Notes: generated by a model not told the origin, from the letters alone. Shown: positions 1 to 6,849, counted from the first letter of the stretch. The stretch is 8,083 nt of DNA from Candidatus Hydrogenedentota bacterium (GCA_012965445.1 DTSJ01000329.1:860-8942); one strand, 5' to 3'. A program made the numbers and translations.

Positions 1-1173
1 AAGGTATAAAAACATACACAAGGCAGCATACGAAATTTCTTTAATAATTGGCTCGATGGATAGTTTTTCGGCAATCGCGATGAAATCATCTGACTGCGCT
101 TGGAGCATTTTGAGAACCGGGATGGATTGTTTCGCTTTTTCCGAGTTTAGATAGAGTCTAAGTGTAGCGTCGAGTGCAGCGAGAGTCAGCTTATCCATGC
201 GTACTGCGCGGAGGAACGGGTTCTTCTTCATTCGGTCGATAAGTTCGAGCTTGCCGACAATGATTCCGGCTTGAGGGCCGCCGAGCAGTTTGTCTCCGGA
301 GAACGTGACAATGTCTACTCCGGTTTCGAGGACTTCCCGGGGTGTGGGTTCGTGTTCCATACCGTAGTCTTCGGTGTTGATGAACGTGCCGCTACCGAGA
401 TCTTCGACAACGACGAGTCCTTTTTCCTCTGCCAGCGCGACCAACTCTTCCCGACTTGCTTCTTCTGTGAAGCCAATGATCTTATAATTGCTCGTGTGTA
501 CTTTCAGCAGGATACGAGTTTGATCGGTAATCGCGTTTGCGTAGTCCCCCACTCGTGTTTTATTAGTTGCGCCGACTTCGACGAGTTCGGCTTCGCTGCT
601 TTCAACGACTTCAGGAATCCGGAAGGAGCCGCCGATTTCTATGAGTTCGCCGCGTGAAGTCACGACTTCGCCGTCTTTGGCGAGTGTGTTGACTGCGAGC
701 ATGACGGCGGCTGCGTTATTGTTGACGACCAGCGCGCTTTCTCCGCCCGTCAGGCGACACAGTATAACCTCGACGTGCGCGTATCGTGATCCACGTTTGC
801 CGGTATCTATGTCAAATTCAAGGTTGGAATAACCGGCTGCTGTCTCTTGGACCGAAGCGAGTGCTTCTTTGGCGAGCGGGGCGCGGCCCAAGTTTGTGTG
901 CAGGACTATCCCAGTAGCATTTATGACCCGTTTCAAGGAGGACTCGTGTATGGACTCTAGACGCCCAGAAACATCCGACCAGAACTCCTCTATGTCAAAA
1001 GATCTCATCCCGCCCTTCAAAGTTAGTTGTCGAAAAAGTTGTAACACAGATCGAACGCAATCTCCTACCAAATCGGCGGCGTAAAGATTCCTTAAGGACT
1101 GGGCGTTTTCCGATGCGAGCAACATGTCCACCTTCGGCAGTGTACGCAGTATGTCTTGCTTCGACTCGCTCAT
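1..1173 (-). CDS. selA: L-seryl-tRNA(Sec) selenium transferase SelA, C-terminus cut by the window edge
   Basis: SelA is a cytosolic PLP enzyme that converts seryl-tRNA(Sec) to selenocysteyl-tRNA(Sec) using selenophosphate. The frame is open for 391 codons, from ATG at 1173 to base 1. Visible family landmarks are the N-terminal LRTLPKVDMLL segment, VINATGIVLHTNLGRAPL near residues 83-100, ALVVNNNAAAVML, and the PLP-lysine motif SGDKLLGGPQAG. The lysine falls at residue 295, the same number as in E. coli SelA. About 70-80 C-terminal residues should lie to the left, since the E. coli protein has 463. The start is supported by AGGAGG at 1185-1190, 11 bases upstream. The last 20 visible codons (bases 1-60) are AT-rich and resemble SelA poorly. 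No selB, selD or tRNA-Sec gene is visible here. The identification is very secure. Confidence 0.96.
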   Translation of the reverse strand, partial: MSESKQDILRTLPKVDMLLASENAQSLRNLYAADLVGDCVRSVLQLFRQLTLKGGMRSFDIEEFWSDVSGRLESIHESSLKRVINATGIVLHTNLGRAPLAKEALASVQETAAGYSNLEFDIDTGKRGSRYAHVEVILCRLTGGESALVVNNNAAAVMLAVNTLAKDGEVVTSRGELIEIGGSFRIPEVVESSEAELVEVGATNKTRVGDYANAITDQTRILLKVHTSNYKIIGFTEEASREELVALAEEKGLVVVEDLGSGTFINTEDYGMEHEPTPREVLETGVDIVTFSGDKLLGGPQAGIIVGKLELIDRMKKNPFLRAVRMDKLTLAALDATLRLYLNSEKAKQSIPVLKMLQAQSDDFIAIAEKLSIEPIIKEISYAALCMFLYL

Positions 1174-1200
1174 TTCGGGTTAAACCTCCTGAAACTCGTG

Positions 1201-1216
1201 ATATCCTAGTGGATAT
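1201..1216. repeat. Inverted repeat in the selA/lipoprotein divergent gap, possible operator
   Basis: ATATCC and GGATAT form perfect 6-bp arms around the 4-base spacer TAGT. The repeat lies inside the 86-base region between the divergent starts at 1173 and 1260. A TAGAAT hexamer reading toward selA (1232-1237 on the opposite strand) resembles a -10 box, but I see no good -35 at normal spacing. An operator role rests on position and symmetry only. Confidence 0.3.
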
Positions 1217-1259
1217 TGAACACACATTCTACCTTAGTTCATTCGTGCAAGGCGATTCG

Positions 1260-1628
1260 ATGATGAAACTGGGAATCTATAGCATTGTCGGCATGGCGAT
1301 ATTAATCGCCGGATGCGGGTCTCCACGATCCTCAGATGATTCGAGCGTTCCTGTTGCCAGCGAAATGTTTTTGAACATGGGATTCGAGGAACGCATGGCG
1401 ATTCGGGCGCGGCTTACAGTCATCGACTCCGAAGCGAAGGGTGAAGCTGCCGAAGCGTATGATCGGTTCGCGTCACGAGAGGACGCGATTGCATACGAAG
1501 AAGCTGTCCGGCAGCTACGCTCCGAAAAGCGTCTCGATCTAATGCAGGAACACAATTTGACGGATTCCGACTTGACCTACATCGTAAACGAATACCTCCA
1601 ATCGCGAGGCGTGAAAATGACCGAGTAA
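1260..1628 (+). CDS. Small predicted outer-membrane lipoprotein of unknown function
   Basis: This is a 122-residue protein that I do not recognise. It opens with MMK, then a hydrophobic stretch at residues 4-17 ending in the lipobox I-A-G-C with Cys19, so it should be cleaved by signal peptidase II and lipidated. The residue after the cysteine is Gly rather than Asp, which by the E. coli rule favours the outer membrane. The mature part is about 104 residues, highly charged and apparently alpha-helical (EERMAIRARL, EEAVRQLRSEKRLDLMQEH), with no catalytic motif. The start at 1260 is chosen because AAGG at 1249-1252 sits 7 bases upstream and the signal peptide begins there. The same frame is open further upstream to 1113, but that would run into selA and bury the signal peptide. 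It is divergent from selA and convergent with the next gene, 8 bases apart, so it is probably monocistronic. Confidence 0.82.
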   Translation: MMKLGIYSIVGMAILIAGCGSPRSSDDSSVPVASEMFLNMGFEERMAIRARLTVIDSEAKGEAAEAYDRFASREDAIAYEEAVRQLRSEKRLDLMQEHNLTDSDLTYIVNEYLQSRGVKMTE

Positions 1629-1636
1629 ATTTCGCT

Positions 1637-2176
1637 CTATCTGACTACCAGATCTCGGCTATACGCCGGAATATCCCCAATCCACTGCACAGGATTCGGC
1701 GCGCGATACGCCGAACGGTAAGGAATCTTCATCCCGCATGCTTTCAATATTTGGCAAACACTATTGTAAAAGACGATTGATGGTCCGTCGATTTCCTCTT
1801 CTTTCTCCGTCCAGGTCTTGATAATCGCCTTCGTCTCCTCGTATTGCTCGTCCGATACTCTGACTATTGTAATCACCGTCTTCGAATCATCTACTCTGCC
1901 AACTTTCTCAATAATTTTTGAATCAATGAGTCCCACTTTCGCGGTCCCCTTCTCCACATAGTAACCGTATGCGAGTTCCTGCTTGCCGGATTTGTGCAAC
2001 ACCACAAATGCCGTTCGCTTGATTGGTTCTTCCGAACCGGAATTCGTGACATAGACAAGTTGATGCTCGCCACTCTCCCCCCTCGAGGCATCCAGGTGTT
2101 CGATCTTCGCGCCGCCTTCCGCTGCAACCCGGATGCAGCACAATGCCATAAAACTCAAAACCGCTATTACCCGCAT
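1637..2176 (-). CDS. Secreted protein, possibly a degenerate NlpC/P60-like cysteine-peptidase fold
   Basis: This is a 179-residue protein with an N-terminal signal peptide (hydrophobic residues 3-15, likely cleavage after VAA at residue 19) and no lipobox, so it is probably periplasmic or secreted. I do not recognise it with certainty. The order of elements recalls permuted papain-like or NlpC/P60-like domains found in some secreted effectors and wall enzymes: a strand TAFVVL (55-60), AYGYY (69-73), IVRVSDEQYEETKAII (104-119), then YNSVCQILKACGMKIP (137-152) and PNPVQWI (160-166). Cys141 sits where the nucleophile is usual. The His commonly found in a G-H-A-F/W-V type strand is Thr55 here, with His61 as the only nearby histidine, so activity is doubtful. 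The promoter at 2213-2242 and GGGGAA a few bases before the ATG support the start. It lies directly downstream of a broken peptidase M15 gene on the same strand. The gene is likely real; the fold assignment is tentative. Confidence 0.75.
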   Translation of the reverse strand: MRVIAVLSFMALCCIRVAAEGGAKIEHLDASRGESGEHQLVYVTNSGSEEPIKRTAFVVLHKSGKQELAYGYYVEKGTAKVGLIDSKIIEKVGRVDDSKTVITIVRVSDEQYEETKAIIKTWTEKEEEIDGPSIVFYNSVCQILKACGMKIPYRSAYRAPNPVQWIGDIPAYSRDLVVR

Positions 2177-2212
2177 TACTGCTTCCCCATCAAAATCGTA
2201 GAACCAAGCCGT

Positions 2213-2242
2213 ATTATAACAACATTCCGTAAAACTTGTCAG
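2213..2242 (-). promoter_or_regulatory. Sigma70-type promoter for the secreted protein gene at 1637-2176
   Basis: On the minus strand CTGACA (2237-2242; 5 of 6 match to TTGACA) is followed by an 18-base spacer and a perfect TATAAT (2213-2218). The -10 box lies 36 bases before the ATG at 2176, which leaves a short leader of about 30 bases. The promoter starts 10 bases below the end of the M15 remnant. Confidence 0.6.
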
Positions 2243-2251
2243 ACTCCGCAG

Positions 2252-2430
2252 TCATCCAGTCCAGCGACTCGACCCATCCCGACGTACCTCCACATGGATA
2301 AAGGTTTCGTAGCGGCCGATTCCTCCAGGGCGTCAATCAGCCGCATCTCCACAGGAGACGATCTCCCACAGCAATTCGGTCCGCTACAGGCAAACTCGTG
2401 CCTCGAAAAATGAGTTGATATATCACCCAT
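2252..2430 (-). pseudogene. Peptidase M15A remnant with an internal deletion and frame change
   Basis: Peptidase M15A proteins are small zinc D-Ala-D-Ala carboxypeptidase- or endolysin-like enzymes of about 120-150 residues. From ATG at 2430 the frame reads MGDISTHFSRHEFACSGPNC and continues to LIDALEE, which matches the family N-terminus (F-S-x-x-E-F-A-C then a DALE helix). At about 2320 the homology jumps to another frame, which reads GIGRYETFIHVEVRRDG, then SSRWTG and a TGA at 2252-2254. That is the typical M15A C-terminus, with the last zinc-ligand His in FIHVEV. The central 65-75 residues, including the S-G-x-R-C region and the H-x6-D zinc ligands, are absent. In the first frame the N-terminal part instead runs on for 25 unrelated codons (to a stop at 2239). 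It is therefore non-functional as an M15 peptidase. The remnant is co-oriented with the secreted gene at 1637-2176. Confidence 0.75.
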
Positions 2431-2494
2431 CCCATTACCCCCGTTTAAGTAGTCCCTGTAATACAAACTGGGGTGTTGCACGATTTGGGCTACC

Positions 2495-2535
2495 TAAAAT
2501 AGAAGATGCCCAGCGTGTATATACAGCGGGGCATC
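2495..2535 (-). terminator. Candidate Rho-independent terminator downstream of the PQQ dehydrogenase
   Basis: On the minus strand GATGCCC (2529-2535) and GGGCATC (2505-2511) form a perfect 7-bp stem. The 17-base loop contains the palindrome TGTATATACA (2516-2525). The stem is followed by TTCTATTTT (about 2496-2504). It lies 68 bases after the dehydrogenase stop codon and before the M15 remnant. The long loop and the interrupted T tract make it imperfect. The rest of 2431-2602 is AT-rich and shows no gene that I can support. Confidence 0.45.
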
Positions 2536-2602
2536 AGTATGACGCAAAAACGACGTGTTTTATTTCAACAAATTTCGAAAAATCTATCTGTCGTCTCCCT
2601 TG

Positions 2603-4711
2603 TTACTGCCCAGCGGCCGCCTCCAGCATTAAGGCCCGGTCCTGCCCGGCACGCATGACGATGTAGCTGTGGATGGCGTCGGCGCCTTCTTCGTCGAGAT
2701 CCTTCGAGAAATTCGGCATGCCTGCTTTCAACAGGATACCTTGCAACACGATCTGGTTAAAGGACTGGTGAACTGCTTTTGAAGAATAGCGAAGATCAGC
2801 CAGTACTCCTGATTCTATCGCCATCGTCCCGTGGCACACCGAGCATTTCAACTGAAATAGCGCCTCCCCTTTATCCAGAACCGCCTGAGAAGCGTTGTCT
2901 TTGGGGGGGGGCGGGATCATCGTGTATCGGCGCTGTTCAATATCAGGCATATCAGCTTTTCCGCCGAGTTTGAATGAAAGCATGTGCGGGCGATTGAGGT
3001 GGGTTGTCGTGGCTGCGGTGTCGAAATCACGGCCTACGATGGCTACACCGCCCCAGCCTGCGAGGACTGCGACGTATTGTTCTCCATCAACGGTATAGGT
3101 GACTGGTGGAGCCAGGGTGCCGATGTTCGTATCTTTTTCCCACACTTTTTCGCCCGTATCAGCTTTATAGGCAGCAAATAGTCCAGTGCCCGTACCCTGG
3201 AACACGAGATTTCCGGCGGTAGAGAGAACTCCGCCGTTTACAACACCTGGACGGGGCACGCTCCAGACCGCTTTCTGCTTGTCCGGGTCCCACGCCAAGA
3301 GTGATCCTCCTGTTTCTGGCGGTACTTCGTTCTTCACGATCGAAATCATCTTCGGAAAATCGAGGCCTGTATTCCAGTCATTCTTGCGATGTTTGAAGTT
3401 TTCGTCATGGACGTAGAGCATCGGCTCAGAAATCGACGGGATATACACCAGTTTCGTCTGTGGATTGTATGACATCGGCTGCCAGTTGTGTCCACCCAGT
3501 GGCGAAGGGTAGACGAGCTTCGGCGCAAGCGTGTAGTCGCCGTCCGTCTCTACGGGACGGCCCGATTCTATATCAACATGGCTCGCCCAAGATGTCGGCA
3601 CGTAGTTTTTGGCGGAGATGAGCTTCCCCGTCTCACGATCAAGAACATAGAAGAAGCCGTTTTTCGGGGCCTGCATGAGCACTTTCGTTTCTTTGCCGTC
3701 GATTTCAATGTCCGCGAGGATGATGTGTTGCGTCGCAGTGTAGTCCCAGTTGTCCTCGGGCGTAGTCTGGTAATGCCATTTCATTCGTCCCGTGTCGGGA
3801 TTGATCGCAAGAATCGAGGAGAGATACAGGTTGTCTCCGCCGTTTGGACTGCGAATAGAGCGGTCCCAAGGCGAGCCGTTTCCAGTGCCGACGTAGAGCA
3901 GATTGAGTTCAGGATCGTAGGCCATCGAGTCCCAGGCCGTTCCGCCGCCCCCGATTATCCACCATTCGCCCGTCCAGGTCTTCGCAGCGGCTTCCAGTTC
4001 AGGATGCTCAAAGGGTTTGCTCGGATCGCCCGGCACCGTATAGAAACGCCAGACCAGCTCGCCCGTGAAGGCATCGTAGGCCGAAAAGAATCCGCGCACA
4101 TCGTATTCCGCGCCACCGTTACCGATGATCACTTTGTCTTTGACTACGCGGGGTGCGCCAGTGATGGTATACGCTTTCTCGGGAGGGGTCGTCTGCGTAG
4201 ACCAGAGTTCTTTCCCCGTTTCCGCGTCCAGTGCGATGAGGCGTCCGTCGATAGTGCCGACGTAGACCATGCCTTTCCAGATAGCGACGCCGCGATTCAC
4301 GACGTCGCAGCAGGCTTCGCGACCCTTCTCCGGCGGCACCTGCGGATCATAACGCCACAACTCCCGGCCCGTCTTCGCGTCGAGCGAAACCACCTTGCTC
4401 CACGGCAGCGTAATATACATGATGCCGTCCACGACAATCGGAGTCGCCTCATGTCCGCGCCCCACCTCAGTTGGAAACGACCAAGCCAGCCCCAGCCCGC
4501 CAACATTCTGATCATTGATACTCTCCAACGGAGAAAACCGCTGCTCATCATAGCTGCGCCCATGCGACATCCAGTTGCCGCTTTCGTTGTCGGCATTCTG
4601 TATGCGTGCGCCGTCTACGTCGAGATTCGGTTCGGATTGGGCGGTTGCGTGATTCGCGGTAACTACGCAGGCGATTGCCATGGCGAACATGCGGACTACA
4701 GACTTCAACAT
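2603..4711 (-). CDS. PQQ-dependent quinohaemoprotein alcohol dehydrogenase with C-terminal cytochrome c domain
   Basis: This periplasmic enzyme oxidises alcohols to aldehydes and passes electrons from PQQ to its own haem c. The 702 residues give: a signal peptide (cleavage after ATA, residue 24); an eight-bladed propeller with repeated tryptophan-docking motifs (SLDAKTGRELW, ALDAETGKELW, AYDAFTGELVW, AINPDTGRMKW, AYKADTGEKVW); the adjacent cysteines Cys134-Cys135 that stack on PQQ; Asn278 as likely metal ligand; and Asp323 in DNWDYTATQ as catalytic base. Residue 325, two after the Asp, is Thr. Lanthanide-type enzymes have Asp there, so Ca2+ use is expected. A proline linker (600-603) leads to a haem domain with CSVCH (623-627) and Met665 (AGMPNF) as likely sixth ligand. 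The start at 4711 is set by AAGGAG at 4719-4724 (spacer 7) and the signal peptide; the open frame upstream to 4777 is rejected. Length and layout fit quinohaemoprotein ADHs. The substrate is unknown, and no pqq genes are seen. Confidence 0.93.
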   Translation of the reverse strand: MLKSVVRMFAMAIACVVTANHATAQSEPNLDVDGARIQNADNESGNWMSHGRSYDEQRFSPLESINDQNVGGLGLAWSFPTEVGRGHEATPIVVDGIMYITLPWSKVVSLDAKTGRELWRYDPQVPPEKGREACCDVVNRGVAIWKGMVYVGTIDGRLIALDAETGKELWSTQTTPPEKAYTITGAPRVVKDKVIIGNGGAEYDVRGFFSAYDAFTGELVWRFYTVPGDPSKPFEHPELEAAAKTWTGEWWIIGGGGTAWDSMAYDPELNLLYVGTGNGSPWDRSIRSPNGGDNLYLSSILAINPDTGRMKWHYQTTPEDNWDYTATQHIILADIEIDGKETKVLMQAPKNGFFYVLDRETGKLISAKNYVPTSWASHVDIESGRPVETDGDYTLAPKLVYPSPLGGHNWQPMSYNPQTKLVYIPSISEPMLYVHDENFKHRKNDWNTGLDFPKMISIVKNEVPPETGGSLLAWDPDKQKAVWSVPRPGVVNGGVLSTAGNLVFQGTGTGLFAAYKADTGEKVWEKDTNIGTLAPPVTYTVDGEQYVAVLAGWGGVAIVGRDFDTAATTTHLNRPHMLSFKLGGKADMPDIEQRRYTMIPPPPKDNASQAVLDKGEALFQLKCSVCHGTMAIESGVLADLRYSSKAVHQSFNQIVLQGILLKAGMPNFSKDLDEEGADAIHSYIVMRAGQDRALMLEAAAGQ
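2903..2911. repeat. Nine-base G/C homopolymer inside the dehydrogenase gene
   Basis: Nine consecutive G on the + strand (nine C in the coding strand) encode part of the Pro600-Pro603 linker between the PQQ propeller and the cytochrome c domain. An unbroken tract of this length is prone to replication slippage and also to sequencing error. A one-base change would shift the frame exactly ahead of the haem domain. Confidence 0.9.
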
Positions 4712-4748
4712 CTTGACTCTCCTTGTAACATAGGGACCAGAATCCTCA

Positions 4749-4777
4749 ATGATCGCGAAAACGTAAGTGAAAATCAA
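4749..4777 (-). promoter_or_regulatory. Weak candidate promoter in the 117-base gap before the PQQ dehydrogenase
   Basis: On the minus strand TTGATT (4772-4777) and GATCAT (4749-4754) are spaced 17 bases apart. Each matches 4 of 6 consensus bases. The gap between the aminotransferase stop (4829) and the dehydrogenase start (4711) is the longest in the cluster, so an internal promoter is plausible. I see no strong terminator hairpin in the gap. The evidence is weak. Confidence 0.2.
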
Positions 4778-4828
4778 ATTGCTTCATCGTATCCGAGAGA
4801 ATCCGCATCACCGAGTCATAAAAAGTCC

Positions 4829-6079
4829 CTACTTCAGCGCGACCAAAGCATCCTCAAAGATATCCCAGGTCTTCTGGACATCCTCATCCGTATGCGCGGC
4901 GGACACGAAGAGGTTGTGGTGCGAGGTCATGAACAGGCCGCGGCGTGTGCATTCTCCGCATAGAGCGCGATGAAATGAGATGCCGTCTTCGTGCAGGGCG
5001 CGCAGATAGGGCATCGAAGGTACTCCGGTGACTTTCAATTCGTGGCCGTGGTTCTTGGCGATGTCTACCATGCCGTCAAAGACTTTCGTGCCGGTCTCAG
5101 TGATGAGGTTGGCGGCATCGAGGCGAGTGAGTTCTTTGAGACAGGCCAATCCAGCCGCCATGGGTCCTGCGGAGAACCAGAAGCTGCCGGTCTGGAACAC
5201 GGTGGATGCCGCGTCCTTCAATTCGTCGGTGCCGACGAGCGCGGAGATGGGAAAGCCGTTAGCGATGGCTTTGCAGTAGCAGATGAGGTCAGGCTTGTAT
5301 CCGAAGTGTTCGTTCGACCCGCGCAGATCGATCCTGAAACCCGCGCGCACGTCGTCGCAAATGGACAGCACGCCGTGACGCTTGAGCCGTTCGTGAACGC
5401 CGCTCCAATACCCCTCGGCAGGCAACATGTTGTCTTGAAAGGCCGGGTGATGATACGGAGAACTGATGAAGGCAGCCACATCGCCGTCATGCTCGGCGAG
5501 TGCCTCGTCCAATGCGGCCAGATCATTCCACGGAATACGGACGACATTGACGTGATCGCCTTCGACCACGCCGCATCGATCATCCCCCTGCATCCAAGGA
5601 GTCGAGCCGTGGTATCCGTCAGTAATCGCGATGATCTTTTTGTGACCAGTTGCCGCGCGCGCGACCATCACGGCGAGATTCGTTACATCCGCGCCATTCT
5701 TGCCGAAATACGCCCAGTCCGCGACCGGAATCATCTCAACCATGTACTCCGCAAGTTCGATCATGACAGGAGAGGCGAGCGTACAAGTGTCGGCGCGGGC
5801 AATTTGTGCTTGATACGCCTCATTCACGACACGATTTCTGTAGCCCAGAATCATCGGGCCATACGCGCACATATAGTCAATGAACTCGTTGCCGTCAGCG
5901 TCCCAGAACCGCGCACCTTCCGCGCGTTCGCAATAGTGCGGATAGGTTCCGTCCGGCTTGTGCATATCGGGATTGAAATGTCCGTAAATGCCCCCGGGAA
6001 TCACGTCGTGCGCGCGCTCGTAGAGTTCGCGGCTTTTTGTATACTGGAATGTGGCTGCGCTTGCTGTCTCGTTGGTCAT
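4829..6079 (-). CDS. Class III PLP aminotransferase, glutamate-1-semialdehyde aminomutase-like
   Basis: This is a 416-residue cytosolic PLP enzyme of fold type I, subgroup class III, closest in pattern to glutamate-1-semialdehyde 2,1-aminomutases and related catabolic aminotransferases. Visible landmarks are the N-terminal IPGGIYGHFNP loop (27-37), the cofactor phosphate region FGKNGADVTNLAVMVARAATG (125-145), DGYHG (154-158), DDVRAGFR (242-249) whose first Asp should hold the PLP pyridine nitrogen, and Lys270 in CYCKAIANGFP as the Schiff-base lysine. The family usually has D-E-V-x-T-G-F-R, so Asp243 and Ala246 are unusual. The start at 6079 is set by AGGAG at 6087-6091 (spacer 7); an in-frame ATG 24 bases upstream is less likely. 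It follows the dehalogenase-like gene by 59 bases. No haem biosynthesis gene is near, so a role as hemL is unlikely. It more probably moves an amino group on a small aldehyde or ketone substrate made by its neighbours; that is inference. Confidence 0.88.
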   Translation of the reverse strand: MTNETASAATFQYTKSRELYERAHDVIPGGIYGHFNPDMHKPDGTYPHYCERAEGARFWDADGNEFIDYMCAYGPMILGYRNRVVNEAYQAQIARADTCTLASPVMIELAEYMVEMIPVADWAYFGKNGADVTNLAVMVARAATGHKKIIAITDGYHGSTPWMQGDDRCGVVEGDHVNVVRIPWNDLAALDEALAEHDGDVAAFISSPYHHPAFQDNMLPAEGYWSGVHERLKRHGVLSICDDVRAGFRIDLRGSNEHFGYKPDLICYCKAIANGFPISALVGTDELKDAASTVFQTGSFWFSAGPMAAGLACLKELTRLDAANLITETGTKVFDGMVDIAKNHGHELKVTGVPSMPYLRALHEDGISFHRALCGECTRRGLFMTSHHNLFVSAAHTDEDVQKTWDIFEDALVALK

Positions 6080-6138
6080 GGTGTGACTCCTCTCTCGCCT
6101 CAATACGTGAATCCAGGGTACTCTATTTCAAAACGCGC

Positions 6139-6825
6139 TTACGTACTTGTTACCCAACCGCCCGAAAACGGGAAAACCTGGCCTACGAAAAAGTTCGAAT
6201 ATTCGGAAGCAAGGAACGCTGCGAGATAGGCGGATTCTACGCCCTTGCCAAGTCTTCCGGCGGGAATAACCTTCAACATACGCTTCATCATGTCCTCATT
6301 CGCGAGCAGTTCAGGCGGATAGTAGGTCTTGTTTTCCACATAATTCTGTGCGATCGCATTGAACTGAATGTTATTGCGAGCAAGTTCAAGTCCCGCCGCA
6401 CGGACGAACGCGTTCTGTGCCCCTCTTGCTGCACAGTATCCCGTAGCTTTGGGAATTCCCCTCAAGGGCGCGGCAGATGTCACGGCTACAATCTTTCCAG
6501 CACTCCGCTCGATCATCTGAGGCGTGACCGCTCGCACAAGACGCATGAGGGGATGGACTATATCATCGAAATGGTGCAGCCATTTATCGTCGGGGATGTC
6601 CTGCACGAGCGCGTTCCACCATTCCTTCTCGGCGAGGTTCGCGATCAATACATCGATATGCCCGGCTTCCTCAACAACCTCGGCGGCGGCATCGGGTTCC
6701 GACAGGTCACTCGTAGATTCAATGACCTCCGCGCCCATCTCCTTGAACACGCGCGCGATCGGCTCTCCCATATACGCGTCCGTCTGCGTAATCAGGACCC
6801 GTTTACCTTTGACCATGTCATTCAT
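6139..6825 (-). CDS. Halohydrin dehalogenase-like protein of the SDR superfamily
   Basis: Halohydrin dehalogenases reversibly turn vicinal haloalcohols into epoxide plus halide, without NAD(P). They derive from short-chain dehydrogenases. In this 228-residue cytosolic protein the Rossmann glycine motif is replaced by T13-x4-Y18-x-G20 (TQTDAYMG), and the catalytic set is S117-x12-Y130-x3-R134 (TSAAPLRG and YCAAR). Both are the signatures that separate the family from dehydrogenases, which have TGxxxGxG and Y-x3-K. After the active site, NAIAQNYVENKTYYP (156-170) parallels the halide-site loop of HheC (PNYL then YFYP). The usual Pro is Gln160. RLGKGVESAYLAAFLAS and GQVFPFSGGW complete the fold. 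The long C-terminal tail of HheC is missing. There is no strong ribosome-binding site: GGAG lies 18 bases before the ATG, so Met4 (6816) is an alternative start. The gene begins 24 bases after the di-haem gene. A substrate-binding SDR relative without dehalogenase activity is the main alternative. Confidence 0.78.
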   Translation of the reverse strand: MNDMVKGKRVLITQTDAYMGEPIARVFKEMGAEVIESTSDLSEPDAAAEVVEEAGHIDVLIANLAEKEWWNALVQDIPDDKWLHHFDDIVHPLMRLVRAVTPQMIERSAGKIVAVTSAAPLRGIPKATGYCAARGAQNAFVRAAGLELARNNIQFNAIAQNYVENKTYYPPELLANEDMMKRMLKVIPAGRLGKGVESAYLAAFLASEYSNFFVGQVFPFSGGWVTST

Positions 6826-6849
6826 AAGGATTTCGCCATTTCGCTCCGC

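Noticed and set aside
1113..1259. Longer N-terminus for the lipoprotein gene, beginning at 1113
   Set aside because: It would overlap the selA start and place the signal peptide and lipobox in the middle of the protein; AAGG and the signal peptide point to 1260.
1629..1636. Bidirectional terminator between the convergent genes
   Set aside because: Only 8 bases separate the stops and no convincing GC-rich hairpin with a T tract is visible around them.
2603..4711. Lanthanide-dependent (XoxF/PedH-like) dehydrogenase
   Set aside because: The diagnostic extra Asp two residues after catalytic Asp323 is Thr325, which fits Ca2+-dependent enzymes.
4712..4777. Longer N-terminus for the PQQ dehydrogenase, beginning at 4777
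   Set aside because: The extra 22 residues precede a normal signal peptide, while AAGGAG stands 7 bases before the ATG at 4711.
6139..6825. Annotation as an ordinary NAD(P)-dependent short-chain dehydrogenase
   Set aside because: The glycine-rich cofactor motif is missing and the catalytic Lys is Arg134; both changes follow the halohydrin dehalogenase pattern.
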